A DNA stretch of 64,000 nt, from positions 186,001 to 250,000 of the forward strand of contig NZ_JBHTCG010000003.1 in assembly GCF_042665155.1 (NCBI RefSeq), written 5' to 3'. The translations under genes and the position numbers were made by a program. Under the pieces are notes generated by a model. The model did not search any database. It was not told where the DNA came from and saw nothing but the letters and a program-made list of their open reading frames with translations. The DNA comes from Sphaerisporangium rhizosphaerae (GTDB taxonomy: Bacteria > Actinomycetota > Actinomycetes > Streptosporangiales > Streptosporangiaceae). Shown one piece after another: positions 22,701 through 31,700 of the stretch; the first letter of the stretch is position 1; every line of letters starts with the position of its first letter.

Positions 22701-25700
22701 GCTGCTCGTCGTCAACGCCGACCTCGGAGACGTCGCCCCCGCCGTGCTCGGACGGCTCCGCGAGCGGGTCGAGCGGTTCCACGGCGGACGGCTCGTCCTG
22801 GACCCCGCCGTCTTCGCGGCGCTCCCGCTGACCGAGATCCAGGTCGGCGCGCTGGTGGAGGCGCTGCGCTTCAACGAGTACCTCGACCGGGACGGCGCGT
22901 ACCGCGACAAGGCGGCCCTGCTCGCCGCCGGCCCCGACGACCTGGCGCTGCCGCCCGAGTTCCACCCGCACCGCGGGGCCGTGCTGTCGGCGATGCGCGG
23001 CCAGGTCGAGGACTTCAGGGCGGAGCTGTGCACGTTCGTCGCCGAGGACTTTAAGGACATCGCCGACGAGGCGGTCGCCGGGCGGGTCCTGGCCGACCTC
23101 GACGGCGCCTTCACCGACGACGGCCTCATGCGGGTGGACGCGACGATGAGGGCGGTGGCGGACTCGTCGGGCTCGGCCTTACTGGGAGCGTGGTTCACCG
23201 ACGCGGAGACGGCCATGGTGGCCGGCCGCGTCTCCGCGATCCTCGCCGAGCAGCGGCCGTACCGGCTCGACCTGGTGGCGCTCGCGGCGCTGGACTTCGA
23301 CGAGCGCGAGCGCGCCCGGCTGGTGGACATGCTCGTCGGGGCGGGGGACCTGAACCGGGCGCTGGCCGTCCCCCTCGAACGGCTCGGGTACTTCGGCGAC
23401 GCGGGCAACGTGCTGCACTACACGGTCGCGGGCCTGGAGGACTACGCCAAGGACCTGTTCTACCTGCTGCACGCGGTGGCGATCGAGGTGTCGGCCGGGA
23501 TGGCCGAGATCGTCGCGACCCTCGGCGCGCTCGCCGACCGGCAGCGGACGCTGGTGTCCTCGCTGCTGCAGGACGCCCTCGGCGTGCCCGCGGACACCGT
23601 CGCCGCCATCTGCGCGGGCGTCACCGGCGGCGCGGCGCAGACCATGGAGATGCTGGTGGTGCCCGCGCTCGCCGCGGCGGACGCCGCCGCGGACGACGGC
23701 CTCCCGGGCGCGGCGGAGCCGGCCGGCGCGGTGGGCCCGCGCTTCCGGCGCGCCTACCGGCGGATCCGCGGGTTCGCCGTGCTCGCGGCCAAGCTCGGGC
23801 TGGACGCGGCGGAGGTGCTGGTGGCCTTCCGCGACCAGGACCTGGTGGGCGGGTACCCCGAGCCGCTGGCGCTGCCGCCCGGCGCCGGCCGCTTCGACGC
23901 CCTGCTGGAGACCGCCGACGGCGGCGTCCTGCTGTTCCTGGGCGACGCCTACTGGGCCTACTCGCCGGGGACCTACACCCTGGCCGACCCCCGGCCGCGG
24001 CCGCTCACCGAGCTGTCGGACCGGTTCGCCGGCCTGCGGAGCGTGGACGCCGCCTTCACCGTCGCCGGCGCCGAGTGGATCGTCGGTCGGCGGAGCGACG
24101 GCGCTTCGCGGACGTTCGTCAGGGAGCACGGCAGCGCCCGCTGGGTGGAGCGCGACCGGGTGTGGGGGAAGGTCGAGAACGCCTTCGACGACCCCGAGCG
24201 CGTGGACGCGGCGTTCGTGGACGACGAGGGCAGGGCCTACCTGTTCCGCGGCGACCAGTACGTGCGCTACTCCGGCGCCGACTACACCGTCGTGGACGAG
24301 GGGTACCCGCGGAGCATCGGCGAGTGGTGGGAGGGCGAGGACCGGCGGACCCCGCTGCCCGCGCCGTTCCGCCGGTCGATCGACGCCGGGTTCCGGCACC
24401 GGGACGGCGCGGTCCACCTGTTCAGTGGCGACCGTTTCGTCACCGTCGGCGACGCGGCCGACCGTCCCATCGCCGGCACCTGGGGCAGGGTGCGCAACAC
24501 GCTCGCGGGCGCCGAGCGGGTGGACGCGGCGTACGCGGACGCCTCGGGCGCGGTGTACCTGTTCGCCGGCGACCAGGTGTTGGAGTACGCCGACAGCATC
24601 GAGAACGACGGCGTCCTAGCCGTCGAGGGGTACCCGCTGCGCATCGAGACACGTTTCCCCGGCGCGCCGGTCGCGTTCGAGGGCGGGCTGGAGGCCGCCT
24701 TCGCGACCGGGGACGGCGCCGTCCACCTGTTCAAGGACGGCAGGACCATCGCCCTCCCGCCCGCCCCTGGAGCAGGGGGCGGCGCCGGTGGGGAGCAGGA
24801 CCGCTGGGGGGCCGCCGACCAGGTGGTGCCGGTGGCCGGGCGCTGGGGCGTGCTGTCCGACGTGCTGCCCAGCGGCGCCGTGGAGTCGGCATTCGTCGGG
24901 ATGGACGGCCGGACCTACCTGTTCAGCGGCGAGCGGTACCTGCGGTACTCGACCTCCGACTACTCGGTCGTCGACCAGGGATACCCGCGCGGCATCGAGC
25001 CCGACTGGGGCGGGCTGCGCAGGGTGGACGCCTCGTTCGTCCTGGACCGCAAGACCTACCTGTTCGGCCTGCCCGGGCGGCTGTTCGACCTCCCGCTCGA
25101 CCCTGAGGACGCCTCGGCCGCCGAGGCCGAACTGGCCGCCGGCCGCGTCCCGCGGGCGCTGCGCCGCCGCCTCGCCGAGCACGCTCTCCCTCTCGCGGAC
25201 GACGCCCGGCCGGTCCCTGAGGGCGGAGGCGGTGCCTGGAGGGTGACCACCGAGCAGGGCATCGAGGTGGAGGTCCGCCGTGAGGGCGACCGGCTGGCCG
25301 TGCACGGCGGCCCCGGCGACGAGACCTCGTTCTACGTCCGCTACTCCACCCGCGACTATTCGACGCCCGACCCCGGCCACCCCCGTCCGCTGACCGACGA
25401 CTGGTGGAACCTGCCGTCGAGCCTGTCCGGCGACCCGAGGTTCGCCAGGGTCGACGCCGTGTTCACCGGGCGGGATGAGCTGACCTACCTGTTCTCCGGC
25501 GACCGGTTCGTGGTGTTCGACAGCAGGCGCCGCTGGTGGTCGGAGGTGCGCACGCTGCGCGAGGACTGGGACAGCGTCCCGTTCGAGCGGGTGGACGCCG
25601 CGTTCGTCGGCAAGGACGGCAAGACCTACCTGTTCTCCGGCCGCCGGTACGTCAGGTACTCGACCGCGGACTACACCCGGGTCGACGACCGCTACCCGGC

Positions 25701-28700
25701 GTCGGTCACGCCGTTCTGGGGCAACGTCGTCAACGCCCTCGCGCGCACGGGCCGGGTCGACGCGACGCTGGTGGCGGACTCGACCGAGGTCGTGGACGGC
25801 GTGGAGGTCGTGCGCACCCACACCTACCTGTTCTCCGGCGACCAGTACGTCCGCTACGAGGGCGAGGACTACTCGGCGGTGCAGGACGGCTACCCGCGCC
25901 CGATCGCCGCCCTCGCGCAGGAGCCCCGGCTGCGGAACCTGCACGTGCCGCTGGCGGGAGGCATCGACGCCGCGTTCGCCGACCGGCGCAACGTGTACCT
26001 GTTCAAGGACGGCAGGTGCCACGTCGTCTCCGACGGCCTCTACCGGCGCCACACCCACCTCGACCTGGCCGGGGTCACCTGCGCCTTCATCGAGGACGGC
26101 CGGGTGGTCGCGCAGGGACCGGACGGCTGGCGCCACCTGGGCGCGCTGGAGGGGACCGTGGCCACGTCGGCGCCCACGCGGCCGAGGACGCTGCGCGCCG
26201 TCCCGCCCGAGTACCGCACGGGCCTTTCCGCCGTGCTGCGGGGCGCCGACGGCACCACCTACCTGTTCAAGGGATCGTCCTGCTACAACGTCCGGCTGGG
26301 ACGCGACTACCCCCTCGCCGAGGAGTGGGGGTGGCCGCGCGACAACATCCACCAGCGCGGCATCGTGGACGCCGCGTTCGTCGGCCGGGACGGGAACACC
26401 TACCTGTTCAGCGGCGACCAGTTCGTCACCTACCCCGCCGCCCCGGGCACGTCCGGCACCTCTCGTACCTCGGACGCCTCGGAGGCGGGCCGGCCGCGTC
26501 CGGTGGCCGAGCACTGGGCGGGGCTGTCGAACGTGGCGCTGGCCTACGTGCGCGACGGCAGGACCTACCTGTTCGAGCGGCCCGGCCCCGACGGGCGGAC
26601 GCGCTATGTCGTCTACTCCGGCGCGGACTACCGGAGCCCCGACCCCGGGTACCCGCGCCCCGCCGACGCCGGCTTCTGGGACATCCCGCAGGCCTACCGC
26701 GCCGAGGGGTTCACCTTCCCCGACGCCGTGCTGTTCGAGGGGAGCACCATGCTCCTGCTGCGCGGCGACGAGTGCCTGCAGTACGACCAGGTGGCGGGCG
26801 TGTGGTCCTACCCCCGTCCGATCGAGCGCGTCTGGCGGGGCTACGGCCGGGACCTTCGGCCGGGCGAGGCGCTGCGGACGGCCTTCACCGCCGGCGACGG
26901 CGCCACGTACTTCTTCTTCACCGGCCGCTTCACCGCCTACCGCGACGGCGCCTTCTCACCCATGGAGTCGACCAGGGAGCGGTGGAGCGGCTCCCGCGGC
27001 CTGTTCGGCGCCGCCGGCGCGCACGGTTCCCCGGCCGGGTCGCCGGTCTCCGATGCCCCTGCCGGGTCGGCCTCCGGCCCCTCGGGCGGGCCGGTCTCCG
27101 GCTCGCCGGACGGGGACGGCGCCGGCCAGGCGGAGGACGTGGCACGGGTGGACGCCGCGTTCGTGTACCGGGGCTCGGCGACGTTCCTGTTCTCCGGCGA
27201 CCGGTACGTGCGCTACACCGGCGCCGAGTACCGCTACGCCGACCCCGGCTACCCCAAGCCGATCATCGGCGAGCTGCGCAAGGAGGAGGCGTTCGCCAAC
27301 CTGCCCGAGTCGTTCGACGATGTGCTGATCGACCGCCTCGCCGCGGGCCACGACCGGCTGGTGGAGGCGGTGGTCGCGAACCGGCGCACCGTTTACCTGT
27401 TCGTCGGCGGCGAGTGCCACGCGGTGTCGGACGCCGCCGCCGTCACCTACGACCTGGGGTTCGCCGGCCGGGTGCGCAACGCGCTGGCCGAGCGCGGCCG
27501 GGTGGACGCGGCGCTGGTCGCCGGCGGGCGGGCCTTCCTGTTCTCCGACGACCAGTACGTGCGCTACTCCGGCACCGACCTGGCCTTCGCCGACGAGGGG
27601 TACCCGCGGACGATCGCCGCCGCGCTGCCGGCCGAGCTGGGGGTCGCGGCGCTGCCCGAGGAGTTCCACGACGGCATCGACGCGGCGTTCACCGGCGCCG
27701 ACGGGCACCTCTACCTGTTCAAGGGCAAGAAGTACCTGCGCGCCGACGACCCGGCCACCGCCGAGCCGGTCGCGCGGCCGGTCGCCGGGACGTGGGGCCG
27801 GGTGCGCAACGCGTTCGCCGACGGGCCGCCCGGGGTGGACGCCGCGTTCACCACCCCGGACGGCGAGCTGTACGCCTTCCGCGGCGACCAGTACGCCCGC
27901 TATGCCCCCGGTGACCTGGAGCGGGTCGAGCAGGGACACCCCCGCGCCATCCGCAACGCCTGGGGCGACCTGCCGGCGTCCTTCGAGGCGGGCATCGACG
28001 GGGCGTTCGTCTTCGAGGGCCGCACCTATCTCGCCAAGGGCGACCAGTACGTGCGCTACTCCGGTACGGCCGCCGAGGCGAGCCGGCACGGCGCCGGCGG
28101 AGCCGGCCAGGCGACGACGAGCGGCGCGGGCGGAGCCGGCCGGGCGACGACGAGCGGCGCCGGTCCGGGGAGCCCGGGCGGGGCCGGACGGTACGGCGTC
28201 GTGGACCGCACCTATCCACAGGCGTTCGCGCGACGCTGGTCCGCCGCGGCGGACTACCGGCTGGACGACGTCGCCACGATCGCCCGCTTCGCCGCCCTGG
28301 CTCGCGAGCACCCGGGCGGCGACGGCGGGCTGGCCGCCCAGCTCGGCGCGGGGCCCGTCCCCGTCCAGGACCCCTACCGGGGGCTGGCCGCGCTGTTCGG
28401 CTGGGACGCCGAGGAGCTGAGGTGGGTCAAGCGGCACCGCGACCTGCTGCCGGGCGCGCCGCGTCCGGGCGACCGGCTGGAGATCGAGTTCGTCCTCCAG
28501 CTCGCCGAGCTGTTCCCGCTGGCCGGGCGGCTGGGCCTCGGCCCGTCCGCGGTGTACGCCGACGTCTGGTCGCGGGTCCACGGCGAGCACGAGTCGGCCG
28601 CCGAGCGCGAGTCGGCCGCCGAGCGCGAGTCGGCGGCCGGGCACGAGCCGGCGACGGAGCGGGAGTCGGCGGCCAGGCGCGCGGCGGAGCTGGAGCGCGC

Positions 28701-31700
28701 CGCGTCCGCCCTGTACGGGCTGCTCGCGCGGGCGCACGGGCCGCAGGAGTGGGCCGAGCTGTCGCGGCAGGTTCACGACGAGCTGAACCTGCTCAAGCGG
28801 GACGCCCTGGTCTCGGCCGTGCTCGCCGCCGGTTCCGGGGGGCGGACCTCGCGCGAGCTGTTCGAGCACCTGCTGATCGACGTGGACATGGGCGCGCGCG
28901 GCACGACTTCGCGGGTCAAGGAGGCCATCGCGGCCGTCCAGCTCTACCTGCACCGCTACCTGCTGGACCTGGAGCCGGTCACGGTGTACTCGGGCCTGGC
29001 CGCCGAGCAGGTCCGCGCGCGGGTCAAGGCCCTGTGGGGCTGGATGCGCAACTACCGCACGTGGGAGGCCAACCGCGAGGTCTTCCTGTACCCGGAGAAC
29101 TACCTGCGGCCGGAGCTGCGCGACACCAAGACCCCGGCCTTCCAGGAGCTGGAGAAGGACCTGCTCCAAGGGGAGATCACCGCCGACGGGGTGCAGCGCG
29201 CCTACAAGCGCTACCTGGACGAGTACACCGAGGTGTCGCGGCTGGCGATCGCGGGCGGCTACGTCTACGTGCCCGATGGCGCCGGACGGGGCACGCGCGG
29301 CCTGGTGCTGTTCGGCCGTACCAGGACCGCCCCGTTGCGGTTCTACTACCGGCGCGCCGAGTTCCGCGAGGGCGTCCGGCTGTCCACGACCTGGGGGCCG
29401 TGGCTGAAGATCGACCTGCGCATCGACGCCGAGAAGGTCTATCCGATCCACGCCTTCGACCGGGTGTTCGTCTTCTGGGTGGGCGTGGAGGCGGTCGTCC
29501 CGCGCGACACCTCCAACACTGCGCTTACGGCCACGCGGACGGGCGACAAGCAGACGGTCACCGCGCCGCCCGCGCCGCAGCGCGTGAAGATCTTCTACTC
29601 CTTCTGCAACCTGAACCAGGAGTGGGTCCCTCCGCAGGTCGTCGGGTCGGCGGACATCCTGTGGAGCGGCGCGTTCCCCGACATCCCGCTGTCGGTGTGG
29701 TCGGCGCCGCTGCCCGGTCAGGATCCCGGTGACGAGCACGACGCCATCCTCGTCTCGTGCGCCCTGCCCGCCGCGCCCGGCGCGGTGTCCTTCGCGCTCA
29801 CCCCCGAGCTGTACGCCGTCCCGGTCATCGGGCTGACGGCGCAGACGGGCAGGCCGGGCGAGGTCGCCGACATCCTGGCGCCCGAGGAGGCCGAGGCCGT
29901 CGGGGCGGGGGCGATCGTGCGGTTCAACCGGCCGGCCTCCTCGCCCGACCGGCACTGGCTGAGCGTCGACCACAAGGGCGGCAGCTTCCTCATCAGGCCG
30001 ATCATCCCGGCCCCGGCCGAAGAGACGCGCCTGACCATGCTGCGCGGCAACAAGGACAAGCTGCCCGCGTGGGACCGCGTCGACGCCGCGTTCGAGCTGG
30101 CCGACGGCACCCGATACTTCTTCGGCAACAAGAGCGGCCGCTACGTCAAGATCGCCCGTGGCCGTACGCGGGCCAGATCGGATCTACCCATCGCCGGCGA
30201 CTGGGGCAGGCCGCCGGAGAACCTCACCACGACCGGCGTCGTGGACGCCGTGCTGGTGCGCGCCCGGCACGTCTACCTGTTCTCCGGCGATGAGTACGTC
30301 CGCTGTACGGGGGATGCTCCCATCGGGCCGCCCGACCCGGGCTTCCCTCAGCACATGCGCGACAACAGCGACAACCTGCCCAAATGGTCCGCGGTGGACG
30401 CCGCGTTCACCGCGCCGGACGGCACCGAGTACTTCTTCTCCAAGGAGCGCGGCGGGTACGCCATGTCCGGCTCGCTGGAGACCGTCCGGCCGATGTGGGA
30501 ACGCTGGACCCCGCCCCGCGACCTCGCCGACGGCGGCGACGACATGGCCTTCATCGTCGACCACCTGGACGCCGCCTTCGTCCGCGACGGCCGCACCTAC
30601 ATGATCTTCGGTGACCGCTACCTGCGGTACACGCTCGCCGGGGACGACGGCCGGCAGCGGCTCGACGAGGGCTACCCCAAGACGCTCGCCGGCAATCCCG
30701 ACGGCCTGCCCACCTGGAGCCCCGTCGGCGCGGCCCTGGTCACCCCCGGCTTCTCCTGCTTCTTCGACAACACCGCGCAGACCTACGAGCTGCGCGTGGG
30801 GAACGGCGAGCCGGGCACGTACGAGACCCGCGACCTCGGCAGCCGCTGGCGCACCGTCGACGCCGCCTACGTCGAGGACGGCGCGCTGTACGTGACCAGC
30901 GGCACGGAGTACGCCCGCTACACCCTCGGCCCGGACGGCGCCCCCTCGGGCGTCACCGACCAGGGCTATCCGCGTTCGATGGCGCGGCCGGTGAACGCGG
31001 TGTTCCGCCAGTCCGGCCACCGGTACGTCTTCAGCGGCGACTCCTACGCCGTCTGGGAACCCGGGCGGGACCTCGACGCGGTCACCGCGTACACGCCGAT
31101 CGCCGGAAACTGGGGCGAGCTGCCCGACGGCGTGGAGACCGGCCTGACCGGGGCGCTGGACACCACGGCGGAGCTGTTCCTGTTCATGGGCGACCGGTAC
31201 GTGCGCTACGCCAAGGACGCCGAGGTGGCCGTCCCCTACGAGTACGCCACGCTGCCGCAGGAGATCGTGCGCCTGACCACCAGCACCGCGTTCGTGCTGA
31301 ACCGGCGGCTGCTGGCCGGCGGGGTGGCGGCGCTGCTCGCCCCCGAGACCCAGGAGACCGACGAGCTGCCCGCCTTCGGGACCGGCGCGACCGGGCCCAC
31401 GACCGTGCGGGTGCGCGCGGACAAGGTCACCCCCGAACGACTGCCCACCAGCTCCTACCTGGACTTCCAGAGCAGCAACAGCGTCTACTACTGGGAGATC
31501 TTCTTCCACGCGCCGCTGCTCATCGCGCAGGCGCTCAACGGCGCCCAGCGGTTCGAGGACGCGCGCCGCTGGTACGAGTACATCTTCGACCCGACCGACC
31601 CCTCCGCCTACTGGCGGTTCCTGCCGTTCCTCGCGATCGACCCGCGGGCGCTCGCGGACGGCTGCGCGGGCGACCTGGCCGAGCTGCGGCGGCTCGGCGC

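Noticed and set aside
23887..28230. Regularly spaced repeats that could suggest a CRISPR or minisatellite
   Set aside because: The repetition is at protein level (hemopexin-like units), the DNA copies are divergent and units are coding throughout.
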